Shown: positions 52,272 to 61,762, numbered from the stretch's first letter. The stretch: 64,000 nucleotides of DNA from CAZTPJ01 sp964614515 (GCA_964614515.1 CAZTPJ010000008.1:4752-68751); one strand, 5' to 3'. Numbers and translations are program-made. The notes: generated by a model from the sequence alone, not told the origin.

Positions 52272-53183
52272 ATGAAGCTCAAGCCCCATGTCTCACCTGC
52301 GCTCAAGCACCTTCGTCACAGCGTGACGATTTCGGCCGCGCTGGTGGCTTTGTGCGCGATCATTCAGATGCTCGTGTTCGGATTCGTCCATTTCACGGAA
52401 GTTCGATGGGTTGAAATCAAGCCCACGCCGAGCGTCGCCTCGCTGGCCGTGGTTGATGGCGCCAAAGCCGGCGATCCCGGAAACCCCGCGCGGCAGCGGC
52501 GAACGGTCGATGCGCAGGAGATCGCGGCCGAGCGCGTGCCGAGTCGATGGGCCCACACGCTCGAAGATTTCTCGGCGATCGCGGTGACGGTGGGTGTGAT
52601 TTCGGCGTGTGTCTTCGCGGTGATGACGCTGCTGGCCGTGTGCGTGGCTTCGGGCGGAGCCGTGCCTGGGGTTGAGCGCGTGGTGGTCGCGTCGACGTGG
52701 GCGGTGGTGCTGGTGCTGCTCGCGTTGCCCTGGCGAGAGATGTTGGCCGCGATGCCGTTTCCGGGCATCTTCGGTTCGTATGCACTGTTGATCGGTTCGA
52801 GCGATGCGCCTTCGACGGGTGCGGCCAGGTTGTTCCTGACCTACCTCGGCTTGCCGCTTCTGGGCGTGATCGTCGCGGTGTACGCGCTGCTTCAGTTCCT
52901 GTCGGGCATCCGCGCGGGGATCATCGCGAACATGGTCAGCGAGGTCGATGAAATGCTTGAGCGTGAGATCGCGGGGATTCGCACGCGAGGCGTGGGGTCA
53001 AACGTCGGCGTGCGCGGGGGTGGCGCGTTCTCACGAGCCATCGGTGAACCGGCCGGTGCGCCGGCCGCGGACTTGCCGCCGCCGATTGATCGCGCCAAAG
53101 CCTTCCGCGACGCGGAAGAGGCCCGCGCTGAACGCGCTGCCGCCCGTGCTGGCGGCGATGGCGACTATCGACGCCCGCTGTAG
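52272..53183 (+). CDS. Unrecognised multi-helix membrane protein
   Basis: 303 residues from ATG 52272 with GGAGG 19 nt upstream; a longer frame from 51990 runs through the mqnC promoter region. Four hydrophobic helices are visible (about 19-42, 95-118, 130-150, 180-205: 'ALVALCAIIQMLVFGFVHFT', 'VTVGVISACVFAVMTLLAVC', 'VVVASTWAVVLVLLALPW', 'LPLLGVIVAVYALLQF'). The C-terminal 75 residues form a charged Glu/Arg/Ala helix, partly disordered. No motif was recognised. The neighbour mqnC suggests no direct link. Confidence 0.72.
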   Translation: MKLKPHVSPALKHLRHSVTISAALVALCAIIQMLVFGFVHFTEVRWVEIKPTPSVASLAVVDGAKAGDPGNPARQRRTVDAQEIAAERVPSRWAHTLEDFSAIAVTVGVISACVFAVMTLLAVCVASGGAVPGVERVVVASTWAVVLVLLALPWREMLAAMPFPGIFGSYALLIGSSDAPSTGAARLFLTYLGLPLLGVIVAVYALLQFLSGIRAGIIANMVSEVDEMLEREIAGIRTRGVGSNVGVRGGGAFSRAIGEPAGAPAADLPPPIDRAKAFRDAEEARAERAAARAGGDGDYRRPL

Positions 53184-53241
53184 TCTGACGCCCTTCGCGC
53201 CTGCAACGCGCCGACGCCGCCATGCGTAATACCATCCCCGC

Positions 53242-53736
53242 ATGGCCGACACAAAGACCGCCAAGCGCCGCTCGATTCGATACAACTCGCTCGACGAACT
53301 GCTCGGCGATGCACGGCGACTCGTCCGCGCTGAAGAGCAGGGACGCCTGACGCTCACCGGCAATTGGACGCTCGGACAAATCTTTGGACATCTTGCCGCG
53401 TGGATGTCGTATCCCTACGACGGCTTTCCCATAGGCAAGGCGCCGTGGTTCGTGCGGCTATTCGTCGGCATGCAGAAGAAAAAGTTCCTCACCAAGGGCC
53501 TGCCCGCGGGCGTGCGAATCCCGGGAACGCCCGACGGCACTTTCGCCGTCGAACGGCTGACCACGGCGGAGGGCATGCGCCGACTCGAGACGGCCGTGGC
53601 ACGCATCAGAACCGGCGCAGCGCCGACCCATCCCAGCCCCGTGTTTGGTCCGATGACGCACGAGGAAGTCGTGCAAGGCAACCTCCGCCACGCGGAACTG
53701 CACATGAGTTTCGCGCATGAAACGGAGGCGCGATGA
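53242..53736 (+). CDS. DinB/DUF1569-family protein
   Basis: 164 residues. The core helices carry 'NWTLGQIFGHLAAWMSYPYD', with the first metal-site His in 'GHLA', and 'NLRHAELHMSFAHE' near the end, the pair of histidines expected for a DinB-like four-helix bundle. DUF1569/DinB proteins bind metals and include thiol-S-transferases; which reaction is unknown. The stop overlaps the next start (ATGA, 53733). Confidence 0.85.
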   Translation: MADTKTAKRRSIRYNSLDELLGDARRLVRAEEQGRLTLTGNWTLGQIFGHLAAWMSYPYDGFPIGKAPWFVRLFVGMQKKKFLTKGLPAGVRIPGTPDGTFAVERLTTAEGMRRLETAVARIRTGAAPTHPSPVFGPMTHEEVVQGNLRHAELHMSFAHETEAR

Positions 53737-54932
53737 CCGTCGAGCATCGCATCACTCCGCCGCGCAGCGAGGCCGACCTGAGCGCCGTGGCCCGCATGTT
53801 GTCCCTGGCGTTCGCCGGGCCGATCGAGGGCACGCGGCAGTTCATCGACAACGCGCAGCCGGAGAACATCCGCGTGCTGCGGCGACTCGATGCCGCGGCA
53901 GATGCGCCCCTTGCGTGTTTCGTCCGCGTGCCGATGGGGCAGTTCTTCGGAGGGCGGCGTGTGCCGATGACCGGCATCGCGGGCGTGGCCGTGCCGCCCG
54001 AGTCACGCGGCCAGGGCACGGCCCTCGAACTCATGCGCGAAGCGCTGCGCGAGATCGCGCGCGATGGCACGCCGCTGTCTGCTTTGTACGCTTCCACGCA
54101 GACGCTGTATCGCCAGGTCGGCTATGAGCAGGCCGGACACCGGTTCACGATCAAACTACCGCTGGATCGCATCGGCGTTCGCGATCGCGGGATGAGCGTG
54201 CGCGAACTGACGATGGAAGATCAACCGGCGATTGAGTCGTGCTATCGCACGTTCGCGTCGGCGTTTGATGGGTTGCTGGATCGCGGGCCGTATCTGTGGC
54301 GTCGCGTGCGGAAGAACCGCGACGATGCGTACAACGGATTTGGCGTGTTCTCCGATGCTGGCGAACTCGAAGGCTACCTGTTCATGGTGCAGCGGCGAAA
54401 CATGGACACCGGACGACACGATGTCGTGCTCTCGGATCTTGCGTATTTGACGGCGCGAGCGGGACGTCGAGTGCTCGGGTTGCTCTCGGACTTCGCGACG
54501 GTCGGTGACGCGGTGATCTTCCACGGCGGGCCGATCCACCCGCTTCTCACACTCATGCCACAGCAGCGCTATTCCGTCGAGAAGCGCGATTACTGGATGT
54601 TGCGGATCGTCAACCTACAGGATGCGATCGCGGCGCGGGGATATGCGCCCGGCGTCCACGGCCAGGTTCACATCCATGTCACCGACGATCTGTTGCCGGA
54701 CAACGCTGGATCGTGGACGATCGCGGTGGCCGAAGGCCGCGGCCGTGCCGAACGCGGAGGGACTGGCCCTGCTCTTCGCATCGACATTCGCGCATTGGCC
54801 GCGATGTACAGCGGGTTGTATTCCGTGCGGCAGGCGCGCCTGGCGGGACTGCTCGACGCGAGCGATGCAGAGTTGGCCGGCATGGAGGCGATTTTTCAAC
54901 CATCAACGCCGTGGATGATCGACATGTTCTAG
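53733..54932 (+). CDS. Eis-like GNAT N-acetyltransferase
   Basis: 399 residues, matching Eis (about 400). The GNAT core shows the acetyl-CoA loop 'AGVAVPPESRGQGTALELM' and 'ALYASTQTLYRQVGYEQAGH'. The second GNAT-like half and an SCP2-like C-terminal domain ('LRIDIRALAAMYSGLYS') follow, as in Eis. The C-terminus ends in Phe after 'PWMIDMF', typical of the free carboxylate used as a catalytic base in this family. Eis relatives acetylate aminoglycosides or peptides. The coupling to DUF1569 suggests shared expression. Confidence 0.88.
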   Translation: MTVEHRITPPRSEADLSAVARMLSLAFAGPIEGTRQFIDNAQPENIRVLRRLDAAADAPLACFVRVPMGQFFGGRRVPMTGIAGVAVPPESRGQGTALELMREALREIARDGTPLSALYASTQTLYRQVGYEQAGHRFTIKLPLDRIGVRDRGMSVRELTMEDQPAIESCYRTFASAFDGLLDRGPYLWRRVRKNRDDAYNGFGVFSDAGELEGYLFMVQRRNMDTGRHDVVLSDLAYLTARAGRRVLGLLSDFATVGDAVIFHGGPIHPLLTLMPQQRYSVEKRDYWMLRIVNLQDAIAARGYAPGVHGQVHIHVTDDLLPDNAGSWTIAVAEGRGRAERGGTGPALRIDIRALAAMYSGLYSVRQARLAGLLDASDAELAGMEAIFQPSTPWMIDMF

Positions 54933-54940
54933 CCAGACAT

Positions 54941-55053
54941 GAAGCCCGACCGTGAGGGAGGGCTTGGAAGCGGCGATGAACCCTCGCAAACCAATCGTTC
55001 ACACCGTCACATGCAGGCAGAGGAACTTGCGTAACCCGCCACGCAGTGGCGGG
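54941..55053. repeat. AAGCCC and CCCGCCAC hairpin repeats
   Basis: The 27-bp element starting GAAGCCCGACCGTGAGGG lies at 54941-54967, the same as at 30170 and 30366-30391. CCCGCCAC-GCA-GTGGCGGG is a perfect hairpin at 55035-55053. They follow the GNAT stop by 8 bp and precede a membrane-protein gene at 55074. Confidence 0.85.
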
Positions 55054-55073
55054 GTACCCAATACAGTCACACC

Positions 55074-55547
55074 ATGGAACACACCACACCCATCTCGCTC
55101 AAGCAACTCCAGATCGTCGCCGGCGGCCTGCTCATGGGCCAGGTGTCATTCATGCTCATCGCGTCCGTCATGAAGATGGGCGGCATGATGCAGCCGCTGC
55201 CCGGTCTCGGCCTGTTCCTGCTCATGGCCGTCGGCGCGACGATGGTCGGCGGCAGCGTCGCGGCCATGGTCATGCGCGCCGCCATCACTCGCGCCGCGCG
55301 ACGCGACTGGCAGAACCGCATCGACGACGACCACGGCCTCGAACGCATCTTCGGCCGATACTGGATACTGACGATCACCACGGCCGCGCTCGTCGAAGGG
55401 ACCGGCCTGTTCGGGTCGCTCACCGTGCTCATCGCGGGCGAATGGCTCGCGCTGCTCGCGCCCGTGCTCACCATCGCCCTGGCGATTGGATCGTTCCCGA
55501 ATTCCTACCGCTGGGCGGAGTTTCACGACGCGGTGACGCGGGAATAA
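55074..55547 (+). CDS. Small four-helix membrane protein, unrecognised
   Basis: 157 residues. Hydrophobic helices are seen at about 11-35 ('LQIVAGGLLMGQVSFMLIAS'), 46-68 ('LFLLMAVGATMVGGSVAAMV'), 96-118 and 122-142. An intervening basic stretch 'AITRAARRDWQNRIDDDHG' is probably cytoplasmic. No family signature was found. It is convergent with fabG, whose stop is 10 nt away. Confidence 0.78.
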   Translation: MEHTTPISLKQLQIVAGGLLMGQVSFMLIASVMKMGGMMQPLPGLGLFLLMAVGATMVGGSVAAMVMRAAITRAARRDWQNRIDDDHGLERIFGRYWILTITTAALVEGTGLFGSLTVLIAGEWLALLAPVLTIALAIGSFPNSYRWAEFHDAVTRE

Positions 55548-55556
55548 AACCCCGCT

Positions 55557-56300
55557 TCAGCACATCGTCAAGCCGCCATCCACACAGATCACCTGCCCCG
55601 TCAGGAAGCCGGCCTCATCGCTCGTCGCATACGCCACGGCCGAGGCGATGTCATCGGGCGTGCCGAGGCGTTTGACGGCCATCATGCCCACCACGCCATC
55701 GCGGATCTGCTGCGAGAGATTGGCCGTCATGTCCGTCTCGACAAAGCCGGGCGCGATGACGTTGCACGTCACGCCCTTGGAGCCGAGTTCGCGGGCGACG
55801 GATCGCGTCAGGCCGATCAGGCCCGCCTTGGCCGCGGAATAGTTCGCCTGGCCCGGATTGCCAACAACGCCGGACGTTGACGAGATGTTCACGATGCGGC
55901 CGAACCGGCCCTTCATCATCGGGCGCGCGGCCGCGCGGGTGGCGACGAACGCGGCCGTGAGATTTGTCTGAATCACTTCGTTCCAGTCTTCATCGCTCAT
56001 TCGCAGAATCAGCGTGTCGCGCGTGATGCCCGCGTTGTTGACGAGGATGTCGAGACGCCCGTGTTCCTCGGCGATGGACTCGATGGCCGTCGCGAGCGCG
56101 GCGGAGTCGGCGACATCAACGGCCTTGGCGCTCGCCTTGCCGCCGGACTCTTCGATCCGGGCGCGCAGATCATTCAGCGGCCCCGCCGATCGGCTGATGA
56201 GCACCACATGTCGCCCATCACGGGCCAATCGCTCCGCGATGGCACGGCCGATGCCTCGGCTCGCGCCCGTCACAACCGCCACACGCATCGAATCGCTCAC
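55557..56300 (-). CDS. fabG: 3-oxoacyl-ACP reductase FabG (SDR family)
   Basis: 247 residues with a GTG start behind GGGAG; ATG 56288 is possible. The Rossmann motif is 'VAVVTGASRGIGRAIAERLA'; the structural motif is 'DILVNNAGITRD'. Catalytic residues are S141, Y154 and K158 ('STSGVVGNPGQANYSAAKAG'), all present. The C-terminal 'PGFVETDMT' matches FabG. It reduces 3-oxoacyl-ACP with NADPH in fatty-acid elongation. Order on the minus strand is fabD, a lipoprotein, fabG, with 100 nt before this gene. Confidence 0.94.
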   Translation of the reverse strand: MSDSMRVAVVTGASRGIGRAIAERLARDGRHVVLISRSAGPLNDLRARIEESGGKASAKAVDVADSAALATAIESIAEEHGRLDILVNNAGITRDTLILRMSDEDWNEVIQTNLTAAFVATRAAARPMMKGRFGRIVNISSTSGVVGNPGQANYSAAKAGLIGLTRSVARELGSKGVTCNVIAPGFVETDMTANLSQQIRDGVVGMMAVKRLGTPDDIASAVAYATSDEAGFLTGQVICVDGGLTMC

Positions 56301-56400
56301 GATCAGGCTCCCTCTTGTCGCGCACCAACACTGTCACGCCTCGCACCGCGCGCTTCACACAATAGTCGTGAATGTGACCGGGCGGCACAACCGAAGGAGC

Positions 56401-57513
56401 TCAACCGCCGGGGATCGTGATAGGCCCGGCCGGCGTTCGCTTGGTTGGTCCGCCGGGCGCTTCTTCTTCCGTTGTGCCCGAGGGCGACGGCGGAGGCGGC
56501 GGCAAACCCCCGCCACCAAAGTCCACGGGAAGCGTCGGGAATCCGCCCGCGGCCAGCAGGAGTTCACCGCTCTCGCCGTCAAAGTCGCTGGCCCGCGCAC
56601 GCACGTCCGCCATCGACTCGATCCCGTTGAACACAAACTCCGACCCTGCACGCCCGATCGAAAACCGCAGCAGATACGCCTCGCCCGGCGTCTGGATCGC
56701 GTACGTCACGGTCGAACCGTCGTTCCCGCCGAAGGCCGCAGCCATCGACTCCATCTGTTCCTGCATCTGACCCATCATCCCGCCGAGCGAGTTCGCCAAC
56801 TGCGCAAGCAGGCCAGAGTCATACATCTCTTGAATGACGGTCTCCGCATTGGCGGGATTGGCAAGAAGTTTGCTCTGCATTTGCATCAACTGCGCCATGA
56901 GTTCCGTTCCGAGCATGGCCTGCGCCATCTGCAACTGCTCCGGGTCAACATCGCCCATCATGCCGCCTAACGCGGCCGCATTCAGCGATTCCGGATTTTC
57001 TCGAAGCGCCTTGAGCATCTCATCCCGCAGCGACTCGGCCGTGAGTTCCGGCATCTCGGGCATCGCGGGCGCTTCCGTCGAGCCGTCGGTTTCAACATCG
57101 CTGATGTAGACGATGCGGACGATCTCGATCTCCGCGACGGCCTCATCCCACTCGCCCGTGTTGGCGAGGTCTTCGAGCGTTCGCTTGCTCACGCGGCCCA
57201 GCCGCGCGTTGATGTCGGCCATATCTCCGCGGGCGAGCGACTGGGCGAACTCGAGCGCGGCCGCGCCGAGTCGCTCGTCGAGCACCTGCGCATCGTCGGC
57301 AACCTGCACCCGTGCATCAAGGGACATGCCCGACAGGATCGAGGCCAGATGCACCGTCGATGGCGGGGGCGGAGGCGGTGGAGTCGTGTCGCGCGGCGGA
57401 GGAGGAGGCGGCGGCTTCTTCTTCTCGCACGCGGGCGAAACGACCATGACCGCAGCCAAACCGACGACCGCGAGCATCGCCAACGCGCCAGACTTATTGC
57501 GACGGTTCATCAT
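56401..57513 (-). CDS. Putative lipoprotein with Met/Gln-rich helical core
   Basis: 370 residues. The signal 'LAMLAVVGLAAVMVVSPAC' ends in a lipobox-like Cys, then 'EKKKPPPPPPPRDTTPPPPP' makes a Pro spacer. The body is helical, with Met/Gln/Glu-rich heptads in the middle third, e.g. 'LGGMMGDVDPEQLQMAQAML' and 'GGMMGQMQEQMESMAAAFGG'. A short beta-rich domain follows ('YLLRFSIGRAGSEFVFNGI'), then a Gly/Pro tail. No family was recognised. It sits between fabD (20-nt overlap) and fabG. Confidence 0.78.
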   Translation of the reverse strand: MMNRRNKSGALAMLAVVGLAAVMVVSPACEKKKPPPPPPPRDTTPPPPPPPSTVHLASILSGMSLDARVQVADDAQVLDERLGAAALEFAQSLARGDMADINARLGRVSKRTLEDLANTGEWDEAVAEIEIVRIVYISDVETDGSTEAPAMPEMPELTAESLRDEMLKALRENPESLNAAALGGMMGDVDPEQLQMAQAMLGTELMAQLMQMQSKLLANPANAETVIQEMYDSGLLAQLANSLGGMMGQMQEQMESMAAAFGGNDGSTVTYAIQTPGEAYLLRFSIGRAGSEFVFNGIESMADVRARASDFDGESGELLLAAGGFPTLPVDFGGGGLPPPPPSPSGTTEEEAPGGPTKRTPAGPITIPGG

Positions 57514-58447
57514 GTGACACCACCTTTACGTTCTTGTCAATGCGCCTCATCAGGCCAGACAGTGTTTTTCCTGGGGCAAGTTCCTGCCACGCTCCAGCGC
57601 TTGTACCGGCGAGCCACCGGCACGATGCCTCCCATCGCACGGCCGCCGTCAACTGCTCCACCAAGCGGACCTTGATCTCTTCAACAGTAGTCCGGCCACC
57701 CGAGGGACCATGTGGCCGGGCGGTGACGTTGGACACGACGGGACAGCTCGGTTCGCGGAAGGTCCTGGCGGCGAGAGCCTCTGAAAGCCGGGCCGCCGCA
57801 GGCCGCATGAGCGGAGAGTGAAACGCCCCGGCCACGGGCAAAGGCGTCGCGCGAAGGCCCATCGTCGCGGCGATGCCGCCCGCCCGTTCAATCGCGGCCT
57901 TGTCTCCGCTGAGGACAACCTGTCCGGGCGCGTTGAAGTTCGCGCAGACCAACACCCCATCCTCGCGAGCCTGATCGCACACCACCGACGCCTGCGACTC
58001 ATCAGCCCCGATCAGGGCCAACATGCCACTGGGTACGGCCTCGGCCGCATCCTGCATCGCCCGTCCACGCAGCGCCACCAGTTCAAGCCCGGTCTCAAAA
58101 TCGAAGCATCCCGCGATGTGCAGCGCGGTGTACTCGCCGAGGCTCAGCCCAGCGGTGGCGGCGAGTTTCGCCTCCCCGGGACTGATCCCCCACTTGGCCA
58201 GCAGCCCGCGCCAACACGCGACGGAGGTGACATAGATCGCGGGCTGGCTCACGTCGGTGCGATTGAGCCGCTCGGCCGGGCCATCAAGACACAGTGAAGA
58301 CAGCATGGTGCCGAAGCGATCGCCGAGAATCTCGTCGGCCCGGGCGAAGATCGCGCGGGCTTCGGGCGAGGCCTGAACCCAGGCCCGGCCCATGCCCACG
58401 GCCTGCGCCCCCTGCCCCGGACACAAGATGATCGGAGAGTCGCTCAT
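57494..58447 (-). CDS. fabD: Malonyl-CoA:ACP transacylase
   Basis: 317 residues from ATG 58447; a longer frame is noise through the divergent promoter. Signatures: 'CPGQGAQAVGMG', the nucleophile Ser102 in 'GLSLGEYTALH' (GHSxG here reads GLSLG), and the catalytic His in 'PVAGAFHSPLMRPA'. It charges ACP with malonate for fatty-acid synthesis. The His-to-Leu change in the GHSLG pentapeptide is unusual but leaves Ser and the distal His. It heads the minus-strand set with the lipoprotein and fabG. Confidence 0.93.
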   Translation of the reverse strand: MSDSPIILCPGQGAQAVGMGRAWVQASPEARAIFARADEILGDRFGTMLSSLCLDGPAERLNRTDVSQPAIYVTSVACWRGLLAKWGISPGEAKLAATAGLSLGEYTALHIAGCFDFETGLELVALRGRAMQDAAEAVPSGMLALIGADESQASVVCDQAREDGVLVCANFNAPGQVVLSGDKAAIERAGGIAATMGLRATPLPVAGAFHSPLMRPAAARLSEALAARTFREPSCPVVSNVTARPHGPSGGRTTVEEIKVRLVEQLTAAVRWEASCRWLAGTSAGAWQELAPGKTLSGLMRRIDKNVKVVSHDEPSQ

Positions 58448-58586
58448 GGGTCTCTGAGGGATTGTACAGCGCATCTCCGGCCGTGGCCGTCGATTCTCAG
58501 ATTCCCGCGCGGGCGGGAAACCATCAACGCACGATATCGAACTATACTTGGTCAGGCGAACGGACCCCGCCCAAGGAAGTGTGGCC

Positions 58587-60380
58587 ATGGTTTCACAGGT
58601 TCCCGAAAATCGACGCGACCGGAGCCGATTCACGCGAGCGGTCCGGATTGTCGGCCTCGCATGGGCCTTGGTGTTCGTCACGCTCGGCGGGATGGGTCAG
58701 ACGCCCGGCGGTTCACAGCCCACCGCCGCCACGCCCGCGGAGAACGTCGCGGTCATCACGATCAAGGGTCCGATCGACCGCGTGATGGCCATGAGCGTCG
58801 CGCGCCGCATCAAGGCCGCGGAAGCCGGCGGCGCCGGGGCCATCGTGTTTGACATCGACACGCCCGGCGGTGAAGTCGGCGCGGTGCTGGACATCTGCAC
58901 ATCCATCAAGCAATCGCGCATCACCAACACGGTGGCATGGATCAACCCCAACGCGTATTCAGGAGGGGCGATCATCGCCGTGGCCTGTCGCGAGATCGTC
59001 GTCGCCGACGCGGCGAGTTTCGGCGATGCGCTGCCGATCGCGGCCAGCCCGCTGGGCATTCAGGCGATGCCCGAGCCTGAGCGGCAGAAGGTGCTCGTGC
59101 CACTATTGAGCGAAGTCGTCGACTCGGCCCGCCGTAACGGGTATGACGAGAAACTCGTGCAGGGCATGGTCAGCCAGGGTGTTGAACTCTGGCTCGTGCG
59201 GCGCACGGCCGACGGCGCGCTGTTGTTCATCGACGAGGCGGAGTTCCGCCGCATGTTCGGCACCGAGCCGGATCGCACCCAGCAGCCCGACGTGCCCTCG
59301 GGCGCGCCGCGCCCCGGCACGGCCACCCCCCCGCAGGAAAGCGTCGCCTCGCCGACGACCCCCACCGACGGCACCGGCTTCATCCCCGCCGCGCCGGGGC
59401 TGGAAGGACTTTCCGGCGAAGTCTCGCTGGGCATCGACACCAAGACCACCCGACCGATCATCACCGAAGCCGATCGCGGACAGTGGGAACTCGTTCGCTA
59501 CGTGAGCGATGGACGCGGCCTGATCCTGCTCAAATCCTCACAGATGCTCGATTACCGCCTCGCGCGGGCGACGATCTCGAGCGATGAACAACTCGCCGCG
59601 TACTTCGGCGCCCGCAATGTTCGACGCCTGGACGCCAACTGGTCCGAGGCGATGGTCGCGTTCATGACCAACTGGCTCGTGCGGGCCGTGCTCATCGCGA
59701 TCTTCCTCATCGGACTCTTCTTTGAACTGGCGAACCCCGGCTTGATGATCCCCGGCGGGATCGCAGCGCTGGCGCTCGTGGGCCTGCTCGCCCCGCCGAT
59801 GCTCGTGGGCATGGCCGGGTGGTGGGAAGTCGGCGCGATCATCGCCGGGATCCTGCTGGTGATCGTGGAGATCTTCATCCTGCCGGGGTTCGGGATCGCG
59901 GGGATTCTCGGCGTGCTGCTGATTTTCGGCGGGCTGCTGGGGACGTTTGTCGATACGGCCGGGGGCGGCCTCTTCCCCAACTCTCCCGAGGGCCGCGAGG
60001 ACCTGATGTACGGTTCGGTGTCGCTGCTTCTGGCGATTGTCAGTTCCGGTGTGGCGATCTACTTCGTCTCGAAGCACTTCGGCTCGCTGCCGCTGCTGAG
60101 CCACCTGGTGCTGCGCGATCCCACGCCGGATGAACTGCTCGGGCGCGATGAACTTCTCGCCGCGATGGCTTCGGGCAAGGGCGATGCGATTTCGATCGGC
60201 ACGGTGGGTCGCGCCTCGACGCCGCTACGGCCCGCGGGCAAGATGGAAGTGGGCGACCGCGTGGTGGATGTGGTGTCGGACCTGGGCTTCATCGCGGCCG
60301 GCACGCCCGTTCGCGTGGTCAGCGCGGATGCCTTCCGCATCGTTGTCGAACCTGCCGGCACGGAGGGGCCTGTCGCGTGA
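58587..60380 (+). CDS. NfeD-family membrane-bound serine-protease-like protein (long form)
   Basis: 597 residues from ATG 58587 (AAGGAAG upstream). The N-terminal signal or anchor is followed by a ClpP-like domain (about 50-250): 'IVFDIDTPGGEVGAVLDICT' and the serine in 'NPNAYSGGAIIAVAC'. A proline/glycine linker and a second alpha/beta stretch lead to four to five hydrophobic helices (about 370-470, 'VLIAIFLIGLFFELANPGLM') and a C-terminal NfeD OB domain ('GRASTPLRPAGKMEVGDRVV'). Such proteins are thought to tune membrane proteins with stomatin/flotillin partners, none of which is visible here. The stop overlaps the short NfeD gene. Confidence 0.9.
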   Translation: MVSQVPENRRDRSRFTRAVRIVGLAWALVFVTLGGMGQTPGGSQPTAATPAENVAVITIKGPIDRVMAMSVARRIKAAEAGGAGAIVFDIDTPGGEVGAVLDICTSIKQSRITNTVAWINPNAYSGGAIIAVACREIVVADAASFGDALPIAASPLGIQAMPEPERQKVLVPLLSEVVDSARRNGYDEKLVQGMVSQGVELWLVRRTADGALLFIDEAEFRRMFGTEPDRTQQPDVPSGAPRPGTATPPQESVASPTTPTDGTGFIPAAPGLEGLSGEVSLGIDTKTTRPIITEADRGQWELVRYVSDGRGLILLKSSQMLDYRLARATISSDEQLAAYFGARNVRRLDANWSEAMVAFMTNWLVRAVLIAIFLIGLFFELANPGLMIPGGIAALALVGLLAPPMLVGMAGWWEVGAIIAGILLVIVEIFILPGFGIAGILGVLLIFGGLLGTFVDTAGGGLFPNSPEGREDLMYGSVSLLLAIVSSGVAIYFVSKHFGSLPLLSHLVLRDPTPDELLGRDELLAAMASGKGDAISIGTVGRASTPLRPAGKMEVGDRVVDVVSDLGFIAAGTPVRVVSADAFRIVVEPAGTEGPVA

Positions 60381-60880
60381 ATGAAGCGTATCTCTATTGG
60401 GGTCTGGGTCTGCTCGCCGCGGGTGTCCTGCTGCTCGTCGTTGAGGTCTTTGTGCCTTCGGGGGGGGTGATCGCCGTGGTCGCGGCCATCACGAGCATCA
60501 TCGGCATCGTCATGCTCTTTCTTCACAGCACAACGTGGGGTCTCATCGGCACGCTCACGTTCATGGTCGCCGCCCCGGCCGTCTTCGCATTCTGGGTGAA
60601 GGTGTGGCCGCAAACCTATTTCGGACGCAAGATGATGGGCGAAAAGCCGCTGGAAGAAGTCGAGGCGGAACGTCTCGCGGCCGAGGAAGAGCGACGACGC
60701 TGGCTTGGCCTGCTGGGCAAGGAAGGCCTTGCCATGACCGACCTGCGTCCGGTGGGCGTCGTGCGCATCGAAGGGCAGCGCTACGACGCGCTGGCCGAGA
60801 CCACGATGATCGCGGCCGGACAAAAGGTCCGCGTGACGGTGGTCGAGGGGAGCCAGATCAAGGTTCGCGCTGTGGCCTGA
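60377..60880 (+). CDS. Short NfeD-family protein
   Basis: 167 residues with a GTG start overlapping the previous stop (GTGA). Membrane helices at about 6-27 ('YLYWGLGLLAAGVLLLVVEV'), 30-50 and 57-80 are followed by a charged helix and an OB-like NfeD domain ('LRPVGVVRIEGQRYDALAET'). This is the short NfeD type and probably the partner of the long one just upstream, which carries the protease-like part. Confidence 0.88.
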   Translation: MNEAYLYWGLGLLAAGVLLLVVEVFVPSGGVIAVVAAITSIIGIVMLFLHSTTWGLIGTLTFMVAAPAVFAFWVKVWPQTYFGRKMMGEKPLEEVEAERLAAEEERRRWLGLLGKEGLAMTDLRPVGVVRIEGQRYDALAETTMIAAGQKVRVTVVEGSQIKVRAVA

Positions 60881-61022
60881 AGTGCCGTGGGGTTGGCGAG
60901 TCACGGGGTTGAAGGGGGAAGTCCGGCCGGGTTCTCGCCCCGGCGCTCACGTTGGCGATCCGTTCGACCGAGCAAGGCGTAAGAGTTGCGTGGCCAGGGT
61001 CCGGGATCGGAGGTTGTCCGCC

Positions 61023-61661
61023 ATGACGAATCGTTATCAAACCGTGTTGCTGTTTGGAGCGCCCGGCGCGGGCAAGGGGACGCAGGGCAAGATCCTCGGG
61101 TCCATTCCCGGGTTCTTTCACCTGTCGTGCGGGGAAGTCTTCCGCTCGCTGGACATGACGTCGGACCTTGGGCGGGTGTTCATGAAGTATTCCTCGCGCG
61201 GGGAACTCGTGCCTGATGATGCCACGGTGAAGATGTGGGAGCAGAACATGCGGGCCCAGACCGTGCTCGCGAGGTTCAAGCCGAACCAGGACCTGCTGGT
61301 GCTCGACGGCATTCCGCGCAGCGTCCATCAAGCCAAACTCCTCAAGCAATACCTCGACGTGCTGCTCGTCGTGCATCTGGTCTGCCCGGACAAGGAAAAG
61401 ATGTTCGACCGGTTGCGGCGACGAGCGCTGAAGGAAAACCGCGTCGATGATGCGCGTGAGGATGTCATCCGCCGCCGATGGGAGGTGTACGAACAGGAGA
61501 CGCATCCCGTCCTCGCCTATTACCCGAAGAACATCATCCGCGAAGTCAACGCGATGGGCTCACCCGCGCGAGTGCTTCAGCATGTGCTCGAGGCCGTGGT
61601 CCCCGTGCAGGAATCACACTTCAATAACCCGGTGACGGGTGAGCGTGAAGTGCCCGAGTAA
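61023..61661 (+). CDS. adk: Adenylate kinase
   Basis: 212 residues from ATG 61023 (GGAGG upstream). The P-loop is 'LLFGAPGAGKGTQGKILGS', and the NMP-binding region includes 'FFHLSCGEVFR'. 'LDGIPRSVHQAKLL' corresponds to the AMP/DGFPR segment (here DGIPR), and a short LID follows with Arg-rich 'DRLRRRALKENRVDD'. No zinc cysteines. It interconverts ATP + AMP and two ADP. Divergences from Adk consensus leave open a nucleoside-monophosphate kinase of another specificity. Confidence 0.88.
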   Translation: MTNRYQTVLLFGAPGAGKGTQGKILGSIPGFFHLSCGEVFRSLDMTSDLGRVFMKYSSRGELVPDDATVKMWEQNMRAQTVLARFKPNQDLLVLDGIPRSVHQAKLLKQYLDVLLVVHLVCPDKEKMFDRLRRRALKENRVDDAREDVIRRRWEVYEQETHPVLAYYPKNIIREVNAMGSPARVLQHVLEAVVPVQESHFNNPVTGEREVPE

Positions 61662-61762
61662 GCGGCCGCGGGGAAGACGGGGCGGTAGCACGAAAACGTC
61701 TTGACAGATCCCATGGGTCGCATGTGACGCATGGGTCCCATGCATGATGGGATCAGCGTGCA

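Noticed and set aside
61697..61750. TTGACA and CCCATG/CATGGG dyads as a promoter or operator
   Set aside because: No suitable -10 box is seen, and the only following gene runs on the opposite strand.
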